Origin: Antitrichia curtipendula
Taxonomy: Eukaryota > Streptophyta > Bryopsida > Hypnales > Leucodontaceae
Length of the DNA stretch: 64,000 nt
Assembly: GCA_951230915.1 (NCBI GenBank)
Contig: OX579633.1
Coordinates: 3,596,001-3,660,000 of the forward strand
Direction of reading: 5' to 3'
Position numbers and translations under genes: made by a program. The notes beneath the pieces were generated by a model. That model did no database searches, was not told where the DNA came from, and saw only the letters and a list, made by a program, of their open reading frames with translations. Of this stretch, positions 49,346 to 61,666 are shown piece after piece; within the stretch, counting starts at the first letter, position 1, and each line of letters opens with the position of its first letter.

Positions 49346-50743
49346 GGAAATGATCCATTGAGGTCTTACATCAATTCGTATCAAATTTTTTTCAATTAAT
49401 GAGATTTGGATTACATTAGATTGAGTTAGTGGCCACAATCAATGTCTTGGATGATGGTGATGGAGTAATTAGTGACTACAATAGGACCTTCCACCTTTTG
49501 AATTTAAATCCATCATAGGAGGTGACTTTTTTTAGGTCTTCACATTGTGGTCAAGTCAAGAAGTATTGTGACTACTTTAGGTGAGTAAGATGACCATTAT
49601 GACTACACTTTTTGCTGGTTTGGAGGCAGTCTAGAGACTCTTTAGGGCCAATTGGGTAGCACACTTCAGAAATTCATAAAGAATTCATACTTTGTCAATA
49701 AAATAAAACTTTAATTATTCTCCCCATTTCTTACATTTGTCATTTAATAGAATTTTTTTTAAAGTTTTGACAATGCCAATAAGGCAAACAAGTTATTATG
49801 CCTAGTAAAGATTGGTTCACTTTATATATTTGCTCAAGTGTACAACATTGTTCTCATTATGTTGTTCCACACTATTTCTTTTTTCCTCGACATTTATGTA
49901 ATCAATAAAATGATGAACTAAGATACTTTTGAGTTTCTATTATGTATTCAAATCCTAAATATTGAAATTTAATTTTTCATCATGTATGTTACTAATAGCA
50001 ACCGAGCATACTTAATATTATAAAATATAAATGATTTTTATTGGATCTTATTGGTAAGTGAAAGAAGATTCCAACGCTCTTTTAGCATGCACTATTTGAT
50101 GCACTATTTGGTCACTATTTAAATAAGATATGAGTTTCTAAAGTATTGCCTATAAGTGTATCAAAAAGCAACACTAAGTTATTATAGGTTCTCATATAAT
50201 ATATACATCTCATGTCATATATACCTAGGTTTAGTGTACACATAATGAATGCACATACCTTAGATAGAGAAGTGATTCATAAATATGTTTTATTATAGTG
50301 AAAATTAAATGAATGAGAATTAAATGAATTAAAAAAATCAAATAAATAAATAAATAATCATTGTCAATATTGTTAAAAAATTGCCAATATTAGAAAAATC
50401 AGTGTAATTTTTGGCACTTTCAACTTTTTTATGATATTGATAATGATAGTTTATTTTTATTTTTATTTTTATAAATATCCTGAACTCTAGTCTTTGGACA
50501 AATAAATTGAACCTAAAAATGCATTATATGACTGTGAAATATAAATTGAACACATTGCCTAATTCAACAAATATTTAAATGCAAGGGCATTAAGATGTAA
50601 CAATGGTCTATTTTGCAACTTGTACTCCCTTGACAATGGCTAATGCTATCCTGTGGTCTCGATTCCAAAAAAATTCAAATATTGTGAGAATCAACATTAT
50701 TTGCATATTCTTCAAACTATTGATATTTAAAATTCTATAAATG
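49346..50743. other. Gene-free AT-rich stretch
   Basis: Nothing convincing is present. TTTGGAGGCAGTCTAGAGACTC...CACTTCAGAAATTCAT near 49618-49675 resembles the interior of the MITE at 25919, so a diverged copy probably runs from 49189 to about 49817. AAATAAATAAATAAATAA is at about 50340. Confidence 0.45.
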
Positions 50744-51615
50744 TTAATCCCTAAAGTTTGAAGGCCTCTTTTTCATCAAAAAACACTCAAAACCGCCATT
50801 TTTATAGCAAAGAGCAAAAATATTCTTAAAATGTTTTTTTTTACTATATAGATTGCAAAATATTTGCATTTAAAGTGAAGGAAACAAATTTTTTGCACCT
50901 TGTTCAATTTCAATTACATTTTTTGGCTTTGAACCTTCATAAATTATAATTTTTGATCTATTGAATTTGAATTTCTAATTTTATATGATAAAAAATTGAG
51001 TTGAGAGTCTAGAAAAAAAATTCAAAAAACACACACTTAGTTTTCACTCATTGAAAAATTGTTAAGTAGAAGTAGGTTCAAGATTGAAGGAAAGTCTAAA
51101 TTGTAAATAACTCTGAGATGGAATTAAAATACACTAATCTCAATGGTGAGATTGTTCTAGCAAGAAATTCAAACCTTGTGAAACTTCTTTTTTGAAAAAA
51201 TTGTGAAAATTGAGGTCAAAAGTGAATCCTACAAGTTATTTTTTCAAGAAGATGTTCTAATTGCCCAAAATACAACATTGTCTATAATTTCCACTTAACA
51301 AATCCAAATGAAATAAATCAAAGATTTCCAAGTGCATAAAAACATAATCTATACTAAAAGAAAAAAAAATTAAATTTTACTTTAAGTTTTGTTGAAGATT
51401 TTTTTCTACTTGTTTAACTAAAATAAAAAAACGGCTTTTATGCCATAATTTTTGTTCTCAGGCTCTGATTGAAAAAAAAATTAAATTTTTGGAAAGCTAA
51501 TGCGTATTTCTATATTCTAAGAAAAACTATAAAATCAAGACATATATTGAGACCATAGGAGCTTGCCCAAAATCCATTTTATCTCTTTAGGGGACAATAG
51601 GACTTTAGGGGGTAA
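50744..51615. mobile_element. TTAA-flanked element, degenerate, about 864 bp
   Basis: The left side is TTAA-TCCCTAAAGTTTGAAGGCC (50744). The right side is GGACTTTAGGGG-GTAA (to 51615), with one base changed in the flank. The interior is shared with copies at 14505, 22.6-23.0 kb and 57410 (for example ATTTTTTCAAGAAGATG). It is non-coding. Confidence 0.65.
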
Positions 51616-51974
51616 TTTCCTTCAATTTTTGTGTATAGCAATCTAAAATGATGTATACCAACATGCCAAGGCATAAAAGTTTTTTTTGAGTTTAAAAAAA
51701 AATTTGGTAAAAGATAAAATAATTCCAAATCAAGTTGAACAAAACTGAGTCTTAGACATGGCTAAATTTGAAATTGAGTTCCTTTCAAATCACAACTAAT
51801 TTTTACTTCAAACTTTTATGATAATGTGTAGTATGTTGTACACTATAGCTTTTGTATATCTATTTTTGGACTTTGTCAATTGATGCTTGTGGTATGATTG
51901 TTTGAATGAAAACGTTTCAACTTTGTACTCAATTTTGTCTATCATTGTATATTATAAAATTCAAGTTATGCAAC

Positions 51975-53402
51975 ATAATCCCTAAAGGACCAAGATTCCA
52001 TCTTGAGGGACTCCTGAAGGTTTGGATAGGTTTGTATGATCTCAAAGTTTAACATGATTTCTACAGAAAAAAATAAAATAAAATAAAATATTAACTTTAT
52101 ATGAATATAATTTTTTTTAAATTTCAATTGGCACTTGGGATCAAAATTTATTCAACCAAAGCTCAAACTAGAGGGGTCACTACGTAACACAAAAAAGAAT
52201 TGCAAAAATTCAAGATAAAAAATTTAATATTTTGTTTGCAAAAGAAAATGTTTTATCTATACGGAAAGCTTTGGTTCATTTTATTTGAAATAATGATCGA
52301 GGAATTTATGAAGACTCTTGTTTTTGGAGCAATCAAAATATTTTCTTCAAACAATAACTTATAGGATCCATTTTTTTAATCAATTTCTGCAAATTTTCAG
52401 AATTACAATCCCATAAGATCTGATTTTCTTGCTAAAACAATCTCACCATTTGAATGAGTTTAACTCAATTCCATTTCAGAGTTGTGAACAATTTAATTTT
52501 TTTTTCTATTTTATACGTATTTCCACTTAAGAATTTCTTATGAGTAAAAATCAGAGTCTTTTCTTGTGAATATTTTTACAAGGTTCTCAACTCAATTCTT
52601 CAATATATTAAATTTTTATTTCAAAATCTGTTTAAAATAAATTTAAGTTAAAAAGATTCAAAATCTTAAAATCTAATTAGACAAAATTAAGAAAAAAAAA
52701 TATTTTCTTCACTTTAAACACAAATATCTTATAATCTACCTGGTGAAAGTTTCTAAAATTTCTTCCACACAATTCCATATTAGTTAAATTACTTAAGTGA
52801 AATACCCTATAGTTAGATGTGTCAAAAAATAAAGTTTTAATTTTTTTATAATTTACAATTATAGATATGGCAATTTTGAATGTTTTTTGACAAAAAAAAA
52901 GACCTTGGTCCTTTTGGAGTTAAAATAATAATTTCATGGCAACTTTCAAATAAAATTTGTAAAATATGATCCATAGATCATATTCATGTTGCGTTGCTAA
53001 AAAATATTTTTCAATCAAATTTGAAAGCAAGAACTAAAAAATTCTAATCTAAAGTTAACTACAAATTGAATATTTATAAGTTTTCTTAAGTTTTCTTCTT
53101 TGAGTTCAAAATGCTAAGTTCTAATTATGGTGACTTTAAAATAAAAAAAAATAACTTATTGATCAAAGGATTGTTTAAAGGAATCATTTTTTAAACTAAA
53201 AATTTGAGTTTTTGAGGTCAAACATATTTACATCCCTTGAATTACAAAAGATTTGCAAATGGAAGTTGTAAAAATCTATAATATACACATGTAAGAGAAA
53301 TCTACAAATATTTAGATGGATGAAAAAATAGAAGGGTGATTGGAACATATTTGCCCGAAATTATTGTTTTGAAATTTGAGCGTCTAGTCCTTTAGGGGTT
53401 AA
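51975..53402. mobile_element. Probable TTAA-family element, about 1.4 kb, possibly nested
   Basis: The left side is ATAA-TCCCTAAAGGACCAAG (51975) and the right side is TAGTCCTTTAGGGG-TTAA (TTAA 53399-53402). A further end-like sequence, CCTTGGTCCTTTTGGAG-TTAA, at about 52904-52922 suggests nesting or internal duplication. No coding frame is present. Confidence 0.5.
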
Positions 53403-54825
53403 AGTATACTCATTCAAACAATTATCAGAAATTAGATGAAAGAATGCTATCTTTCATCCCATTTTGCACTTCTACAATAACTCGAAAGTCATTTCTTCGC
53501 TCCCAAATCCTTGCTTTGCTAAACTGATGAGTAGAAAAATCATACAATACATTCTTGGTATAGTGTATATAATAGCTATTCATAATTTCGTGCAATTTTT
53601 TCTTTTTCTTTTTCAAAATTTCAAGATAGGTTTTCTTGTAATCTTGACTAGAAAATGACGATACTAGATTGATAATAATGTAGATTTGGGGCGAAAAATA
53701 ATTTATTCATACTAATTAAGGAAAATATTGAATGTTTTTTTTTTTTTTTTCTGATTTCATCAATCCAAATATGGACTATATTTTGCAATATCCCCCCTCC
53801 CCTTTGCCACTCCAAGATATATTGCCACAAATACTAACCCTCCTTTAGTGAATGTTCCTATACAAAAGAAGCATAGCTATGGTCCTTGATCAATATGAAT
53901 AAAGAGTTTATTGGGGTAATTATACTAAATACTTTATATGCCTATGTGCTCTTGTACAAAAACGGATAAGCTAGATACTTTGAAAGTTTGTTTGGAATGG
54001 AATAAATACAATTTCATTACTCTATGGATGCTTTATATACAAGCAATTTGTGTTCATTTTTATTTTTTATGATTAAAATAAATTCAATTCCAAAAAAAAT
54101 AGAAAAAAGAAAAAACAAAGTGTTTTGATTGTGGAGATTCTAAGGCTAGGGATTTCTAAGGCTAGGCAACAACACTAGCATGTGAGCCTTGAGCCTAAGT
54201 ATAAGTAGGGACCTTACAACCACTGAAGGGGTCTATAACATACGTCCCTATAACATAGATATCCTAAAATCATAAAAAGTGCCTAGGCTCTTAAACTCAA
54301 GATCCTAAGCTCACATGTTAACAATCCCACCTCCATGCCCTTAAAAACATAAGGTTCCCTTGAAATAAATCCAAAAAAATTAATAATATGGGTCTATGTC
54401 AAATATATGATATACATAAGATACATGTATGGGGATATAGATATGATATTTGGTATATTTATATGTACATATGTGAAAATAAAAATATGGCGGTATATGG
54501 CGGTATATGGTGGATATTGATATATGCATACAAAAATATGACATTTGATAGTTTGTCATCCCATAACATCTGTTATCCTAGATGCCTTAACAAAAAATAT
54601 ATGATCTAGGTCTATGGGTAATAAAACCTTTTGTTTTTTTGGCCGGAGGTCAAGAAGTCTGGGGAGTCTTGGGGATTTAGGGTTTGAATGACTATCCACT
54701 CAAAATGGACACACCAACAAATAAAAAATGACCAAACAAGCAACTCACCATGATTCCCATTATTATACCAAAAAAAAGTTTTTATGTGATCTTTTTTGTA
54801 CTGCATTCAAAAGGGGATTCTTCAC
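53403..54825. other. Gene-free AT-rich stretch
   Basis: I see no gene. Short direct repeats TATGGCGGTATATGGCGG occur at about 54487-54508. Sequence around 54180-54300 (ACAACCACTGAAGG..., CATAGGTATCCTA-like) is related to 7290-7330 and 13160-13230, a low-copy repeat seen three times here. Confidence 0.45.
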
Positions 54826-55802
54826 TTAACCCCTGAACGTCACAGGGGACAAAAAACGTCCTCACAACCTAAAAGTCAAATTCAAAGGGCTCTAACTTTT
54901 GCATCCAATGTTCAAATTCAATAAAACTTGTTGGAGAAGTTGCGCATAAAAGTCTAGTTTGTGTGATAAAATTTTCAGATCAATCCAAGATTTACAATAG
55001 TTTTGGGAGCCAATTGAAGTTCACAGGTTCAATTTGAGCTCACCAAATTGCATTTGATGGCTGCAACTTTGGGGGCTTGTATCTTTGTAGTCTAATGTTT
55101 GTTTTCAATAAAACTTGTTGGGTTTTATTTCCACTGAAGTCAAATTATTGTGGTAAAGTTTTCATGACAATCCAAGTTGTTTTGAATGATTGGGAGCAAT
55201 TCAAAGTTCAAAATCCAGACATTGGTGGATTGCAGTGAACTTCGGTGGCCTATAACTTCTTCATGAAATGTCCAAATCCAATAATATTTGCTGGTAAAGT
55301 TGAGCATACTAGTCTAGTTTGTGTGTTTAAAATTTCATAGCAATACAAGAAGTTATGAGTGACTGAGAAGCATTTTTGTAGAAGGAGGTTCAGTCATAGA
55401 TGTGATTTTTTGTTACTTTTTTCACTTTTTTCAGACATTTCAAATCCATTTTGCGGATACAATGATTCATTTGAATGATATTTTTTTCACCAAAGTGTAT
55501 ATATTTTGTTTTTGAATCACTTTGAAGTTTAAAGTTTTTTCATTTGAGTAGGTTTAGAAATCGAATTTCACCTCCAAATGTGTTTTTAAGAAAATTTCAG
55601 CACCTTTTTTCAACACTAAAACATTATAATCTTTCAATCTATACGGTCAAATGACCCCAAATTTGTTCCACACCATCTACAACATAAAAACTACAATATT
55701 GTACGGTTGAGATCTTCATACCTTACTCTAATTTTGACTTTTCAGACTTGCAAAGGCAGGCAGTTTTTAAGCTTGGTTGGATCTCTGACGTTTAGGGGTT
55801 AA
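54826..55802. mobile_element. TTAA-flanked element, 969 bp
   Basis: TTAA (54826-54829) then CCCCTGAACGTCAC; the right side CTGACGTTTAGGGG then TTAA (55799-55802). The first 13 bases of the ends match with one mismatch. The interior contains diverged internal repeats of the type GTTCAAATTCAATAAAACTT at roughly 180-bp spacing. It is non-coding. Confidence 0.82.
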
Positions 55803-56704
55803 ATCATACGAGCCAGAAAGAGTAAGTTATCACCTCCTCTTACCCTTCCAGCTGCAATTGTTGGCAGATGAAAGGCATATGCCCTGCATAGAAATCAATC
55901 TACTCAGGATACGATCATGTGATACAGTCTCTGCCCCTCTTTTTTGAGCTTCCCTTTTCCAAATTTTGAGTTTAAAAAAAAAAAAAAATCTCTAGAAATT
56001 AGATTGTGTTGTGAAGAAAATGGCGCTACTTTAATCAAATTCTGAGATAAACTCCACCTTGTTAACTTCAGCTCATGTTTTTTTGGTTTAGTTCGGGCAT
56101 GGACTGAAAAGTCAGCCATCTAATGCATCAATTGCTGCCCACCTCAAAAAGGGCAGATCTAAGGAGCTCAAGGAGAAGTCAAGGCATGACACTAAACCCG
56201 TCCCACGAAGTGGGCCTAGCAAGGTGAAAATGCAAGTTCTCCATGATAAAAGTAAAATCTTGCCCCCTATTTTGTGCCGTATTTAGGATATGTTATTGAC
56301 CTCCTATAGCTAATTTGGAGTCTTTGATTGCAATATGAATTCAAAATTTACAAATTTTTTCATGTGTGAAAAATAAATAAAAAATTTGTGTTTTCCCCCT
56401 CCGGTATAAAATTCCTATGTTTACACCCTATTGGTCCCACTTTGTAGGACAGGTTTAGCATCCCTTGAAGTCAAGTATGCCTATTTTTGTTTTTCTTACA
56501 AGCATTACTCTCATTTCAATGACCACCATGCATAGCAAGCTCCAACATTAATTGAAAAAGTGCTCATTTTCAATGTAAACTTTAAGATCCTATGGTTACA
56601 ATCTTTCTGATCTCAAGAAAAAATGAGCAAAAAAATTGCTTAAGTTCTTGACAGGTTTGGCCCATTTTGAAAGTACTCATACACATCACTTTGGTCATTA
56701 GGGG
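55803..56704. other. Gene-free stretch
   Basis: There is no gene. The 56240-56400 part (TTGCCCCCTATTTTGTGCCG..., GGAGTCTTTGATTGCAATAT) is related to 23410-23530 and 43360-43480, so it is a dispersed repeat with three copies here. It ends at a TTAA-family right end, TCATTAGGGG-TTAA (56705-56708). Confidence 0.5.
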
Positions 56705-58585
56705 TTAAAGCATCTAGATAACAACGATGTAAATAGTAAACTACCATGTGTTATATTTTTGCTTGTTTCATACACTGAGATCTAACAAACTGTGAGGCAT
56801 GTAGCAATATTATTGGTACTGCTTAAAAGCTTTGTTTTGTGGCGTTTAGACTTACAATGTGAAAGTTATGGAATTTCAAAGTTTTTAAGTATTCAAAAAT
56901 TGATTTAAATTATGTATTATTTTAGAAAAATCATAACTATCATGTCGCATGTCCAAATGCCACAAAACAAAGCCCTTGGCCTCCTTTGTGCACAAAGCTT
57001 TTTATTTATGCCAATTTTGTGATCTTTGGACTTATGATGTAAAAGTTATTGAATTTCAAAAAATTTATGAATTCAAAAATTGATTTAAATTATCTTTTAT
57101 TTTAGAAAAATCATAACCTTCACGTAGCATGTCCAAATGCCACAAAACAAAGCCCTTGCACTCCTTTGTGCATAAAACTTTCTATTGTACTTAGACCACA
57201 ACCTCTCACACTAAGGTGTAAAAGTTATTGGCTGTGGCAACGGTACAATGTGCATGACAACAAAGGATCATTGGAAAGCTTTCTGGAGTGCACAAGCTTT
57301 GTTGCATAACGTTTGTATAAAAGTTTTTGAATTATAAAACTATAAATTTACTTTGTTTTTATTTCATTATCATACTCTAGCAACAACACAAGACACACTA
57401 GTTTATATTTTAACCCCTATAGTCCCAAGGCCTTTTTTCCATCAAAGACCATTCAAAACTGCCATTTCTATTGCAAAGAGCAAAAAAAAATTTTTTTTTT
57501 TTTGCTTAATCAATCATAGAATCATGTACTAGACTAGTATAAGAATGCATAGAAGAAATTTCAAAAACTTTGACAATATAGATTGCAAGATATTTGCATT
57601 TAAAATAAAGAAAACAAGTTTTTTTCAAGAAGATGCTTAGATTGCCCCCAAAACAAGATTTTCCATAATTTTCTCATCATTAATCCAAGTAGAATGATTC
57701 AAAGCTGTAGATATAGACAAAAATGTAATATTTGAAAAAAAAAATTCAAAATTCAAAAAATTCAAGTTTTTGTGATTTTTTTTTGAGCTACCTCTCGACC
57801 CGCCCCTCGAATTGCTTTTTGGACTTAGAGTGACATAACTTTTTCTCCTAGGCACCGATTGAAATAAAAACTATATTCATACAAAGCTAATCTAATTTCT
57901 TATCTTCAAAAAAAGTTTTGAAAAATAATGTCAAAAATTGAGATCGCACATGCCTATCTAAAATCTCAAAAGTCCTCCCTAGGGACTTTGGGACTTTAGG
58001 GGTTAAATTAGGTTGTTTATTTTGTTTGTTTGATATGTTAAGATCTAACAACCCACAAGGCATCTTCTGAAAGTTTTTTGCAATGAGGGGTGCACAAACT
58101 TTTTTTCGTGGCATTTAGACCTATGGTGTGAAAGTTATTGAATTCTAAAGTTCTTATGAATTCAAAAATTGAATTAAGTTATCTATTATTTTGGAAAAAT
58201 CATAACTTTTACGTTGCATGTTGAAACACCACAAAACAAAGTCTTTGGCTTCCATTATGTAGAAAGATTTATTTTTGTGCCAATTTCTTGGCATTTGAAC
58301 CTATAGTGTGAAAGTTATGGATTAAAAAAAATCAAAGAATTGAATTAAATTATCTTTTATTTTGGAAAAAACAAAACTTTCAAATAACATGTCCAAATGC
58401 CACAAAAAAGCCCTTGCATTCCTTTGTCCATAAAGATTTCTAGTCATACGACAAACATACCCTTCTCACACTATGGTGTGAAAGTTATTGAATTTCAAAG
58501 TTTTAATGAATGAGAAAATCAATAAATTATTTTCATTTTTATTTTAGTTGTGGCAATGGTACGAGGCACACTAGCTTACTTTACA
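56705..58585. repeat. Large tandem duplication, about 1.3 kb period, with 180-bp subrepeats
   Basis: AAGATCTAACAACC...GGCATTTAGACC-type sequence starts at about 56770 and again at about 58028. Each copy contains two or three subrepeats of about 180 bp with the phrases TGTGAAAGTTATTGAATTTC, AAAAATTGATTTAAATTAT and CATGTCCAAATGCCACAAAA. The copies are separated by, or include, the TTAA element at 57410-58006. Both copies directly follow a TTAA-family right end. Confidence 0.75.
57410..58006. mobile_element. TTAA-flanked element, 589 bp, best-preserved of its subfamily
   Basis: TTAA (57410-57413) then CCCCTATAGTCCCAAGGCC; the right side GGGACTTTGGGACTTTAGGGG then TTAA (58003-58006), in which the GGGACTTT phrase is doubled. 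The interior AAAACTGCCATTTCTATTGC is shared with copies at 14505 and 50744. It has no transposase. Confidence 0.82.
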
Positions 58586-59484
58586 AGGCATGATTGTATC
58601 TAATCTAATTGCATTGAATTGTCATCTTTCTAAATCTTACCATTGCAAAAAAAATATTGTAGTTTTAGATTCCAACATTTTAAAACAATTTAAACAATTT
58701 GTTAAGAAATTGTGATTTAAATTCTAAATACAACACCAATGGATCATTATACATTTGCTTGGGTATTGTAAATTGACACTCTTTAATTTACGTAAATTCA
58801 TATTTATCTTAAAATTTTGGATTAAATGATCATTTTTCTTCACTTACAAGGACCATAGTGGTTATGCTATTTTTTAAAGAAGTTTTCTAATAGTATCATA
58901 GTTGTGTTGCTTGCATAAATACGCAAAACACATTTTAAGTGAAAAAAGTAAGAAATAAATTGCATATAGTATTTTAGTTTCTCCACTTTTTGTGCTACAT
59001 TCAATTTAATTTTTCTTCCTCCATCAACATAGATATCATGACCCACTACAATATTATATACCTTCACATGTATAAGATTACATGAACAAATCTCAAAAAA
59101 TACATATATGTATGGCATATCCCTCCTTGCCCATTATAATCACAATTGAGTATTGCAAGGGGAAAAGTGTATTACTGCACCTCTTCTTTAGTGCATGCCA
59201 TAGTTGCATCAAAATTAGATACAACTATGACAAATTACAGCTTGTGATTGCTCAATTGTGAACAAAATAAATATTACAAACATATGATATTGTATACAAG
59301 TAGTTATTGCCTCTTTTGAGGTGATAGTGATAGTATAAAACCATATACAAATGCATTAGTAGGGTAGTCAAAGAATAAACTTTTGCACAAATTGCACACC
59401 ATCATTGATTGAAAATTCTGTTTATTTTCCTATATTCCATCACATTTATTACACAAAACACGAGAAATGTTTCCATGGTCATAA
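58586..59484. other. No gene
   Basis: AT-rich with nothing recognised. It is probably the 3' flank of the decayed gene that ends at 59485 on the minus strand. Confidence 0.45.
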
Positions 59485-60845
59485 TTACACTAAAAAACTA
59501 TTGAGCACATCCCCGTCACCAGAAACCATCGGAATATACATAGGAACCTGTGCAATTTGAAGACCACCTTCACCATCACTCTCCGCCAATCGTGTAAGAC
59601 ATGTAGTCGCATCTTCACTATCATCGAGCAGAATGACATTGTGCACTTGCTGCCATGGCTCCCCCATTACAATTTCTATATACAAAAATAAATGTCATTT
59701 AGAAATATAATATGACAAAACATAAATGAACAAAACTTTCAGAAGGAAAATTTACCAAGTAGAACACTATCTGGAACTCCATACACGCATTGTGCACGTT
59801 CTTGAGCATTGTCCAAGTTTGTTGCTAGTCTTTGTTGCCTCAAGTTTGCCAGTCAAGATCCTGGATTTGTATGCTCAAAAAAAATTTGAGAGACATCATC
59901 CATAGTGATACTATCTGGTTGCATCATACACTTCCAAAGCATTGATGCTATGGTGTACTCCATCCCACCTTAGCAAACAAGTAGCACCCACGATGTTGAA
60001 GGCATATACTACCTAGATTGCAACGTGGGCAACAAATAGCCGAGAAGAGTATGTCCCAGTTGCCTCTTCATTTTATACTTGCAAAATGTTGCAGCCCTCT
60101 CAATGAGATTCTTATAAGTCAATATGACTTTGTTATTTGCAAATGGAGTGTCGTGTTTGACATACTCCTCAACGCCTTCTTCTATCTCCTCAGGGGTGAC
60201 ATTGTAATGTACACAGTCAAAATGCTCTTCTCCTTTGTCTTTAATGCAATATCCAAGCATACCAACATAAGTATATAAACTAGTGTTTCTTAGGGTTTTA
60301 GTGAGAGTGATGGCCCGTTGGGGCTAATTCGACCTTATCCCATCCAAGGTAACTTTTATGCACTTAATTACTGTAGCAGCTGAGGATGCCAAAATCCGAC
60401 AAATCATTTGTAGGTAGAGCCTAGACAAAGTTCCACCTTGTTCAATAGAATACAACCTAGAGACACATTCATTTTTTGATGAATTGTTCAATTTTCTTCA
60501 AATAGTGAAGGGGAATGTCAAAATTGCCCAACAACAATAGTGACACTAAGATCCAACTCTTTCGCCTCTCCAAGAGGCCTTTTCCTTGGTTGTGTTTTTT
60601 TAATTGCTTTTTCATTATGTGCAATCTTCTTCACAATAGTTGCATCTTCTTTTCCTTGAGAATCTGCTACTTTCTATGCTCCCAAGTGCCCACCTTTCCG
60701 GGTTGTTGCCTTCATAATTTGCAACATGAGCGGTTCTATTTTTCACATTAATAGACAAGTGCAACTCAGTTACGTTGAAGGATACCATTGTGCAACTATT
60801 AATCTCTTGCACGCTATTGTTGTCAATCAATAATGTAATGACCAT
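59485..60845 (-). pseudogene. Decayed HUH replication-initiator-like gene (Replitron-type candidate)
   Basis: One minus-strand frame runs from about 60472 to a donor at 59756 and, after an 80-nt GT-AG intron whose phase fits, resumes at 59675-59485, ending in TAA. It is broken by stops at 60326-60324, 60011-60009, 59972-59970 and 59855-59853. The N-terminal part continues in the other two frames (AIKKTQPRKRPLGEAKEL, then GNFDIPLHYLKKIEQFIKK), so two frameshifts are also present. IEQGGTLSRLYLQ sits where HUH enzymes have a His-x-His-x-Gln strand, with both His lost. LGYCIKDKGEEHF fits the Tyr-x-x-Lys motif III of rolling-circle initiators. GGMEYTIASMLWKCM and DDVSQIFF follow. From memory of the family this resembles eukaryotic Replitron Rep proteins; I cannot verify that here. 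A mini-CACTA lies just upstream (60922). Confidence 0.5.
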
Positions 60846-60921
60846 TACTCCTATTTTTCAAAGTAGTGTTCCCATGAAGCTCCAAATTCAATCAGATACA
60901 AGTGAAAAATATAGGAATTAT

Positions 60922-61073
60922 CACTACAAGAAAACAACGTTCGAATTGACGCATCCGAATTGACAGACAGTGTCCAAATTGACAAAAAAATGTCTAAATT
61001 GACAAAAAAAATATCCAAATTGACAAAAAAAAGTGTTTGAATTGTCAGAAAATGATAGCGTTCCCTTGTAGTG
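60922..61073. mobile_element. 152-bp CACTA miniature element with perfect TAT duplication
   Basis: It starts CACTACAAGAAAACAACGTT and ends AGCGTTCCCTTGTAGTG. TAT flanks both sides (60919-60921 and 61074-61076), the 3-bp duplication expected for CACTA elements. The body holds about four copies of a 19-20 bp repeat (TCCAAATTGACAAAAAAA). It is too short to code. Confidence 0.88.
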
Positions 61074-61173
61074 TATGTTGTTGGCATTCAACGCTGCCAT
61101 AATTCATGAGGTAATTGCTCGTAAAATGGAGGCCATGATATTACTTTATCACGGGCATAACCTCCTGTGAATA

Positions 61174-61582
61174 AAGTAGTGTGCTCTAAAAGCGCCCATC
61201 TTCTTCAAACCGCCCCTATTTTTAGGTGGAGAATGGAGATGGGATGATCCTTAAATGGACTAGTTTAGCAATTGAATTCATTGAGGAAAAATTATTTTTC
61301 TATTGCAAGAGCCAATCATTGTCTTTGATTTCCGCACATCTCTTTACAAGTTGCAAGTGGACAGATTTTGGAAGACCTATGGTCACAAATAGGTGCCTAT
61401 GCCCTGAATCTTTGAAATTCATAAGTAATTCAAAAATGCTTGGAAAAATACAAAACCACTTGTGTTAGATTCCACATCTATTTTTCTTTCTCTGAAAAAT
61501 GATCTAAAAATATTTTCGTCCACGAAAGCCTGTGAAAAAGGCGGACCAGCCCTTAAATGGTCGCTTTAAGAGCATACAACCT
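61174..61582. mobile_element. TA-flanked MITE, AGGTAGTATGCTC family, copy 3 (inverted)
   Basis: The left end AAGTAGTGTGCTCTAAAAGC follows TA (61172-61173). The right end GCTTTAAGAGCATACAACCT precedes TA (61583-61584). The interior is the reverse of copies 1 and 2 (for example AGCCAATCATTGTCTTTGAT). Confidence 0.82.
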
Positions 61583-61666
61583 TACACCCAGAATCCAGCC
61601 TTCAAACAACTTGTGAATACACTTGTTTGAAGCATCCACCCTTCAGGAGTAAAAAATTCTAAATTA

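Noticed and set aside
13906..58006. Recurring TTTAGGGG as interstitial telomere repeats
   Set aside because: The motif occurs singly, always at the edge of an inverted pair and next to TTAA, not as (TTTAGGG)n arrays.
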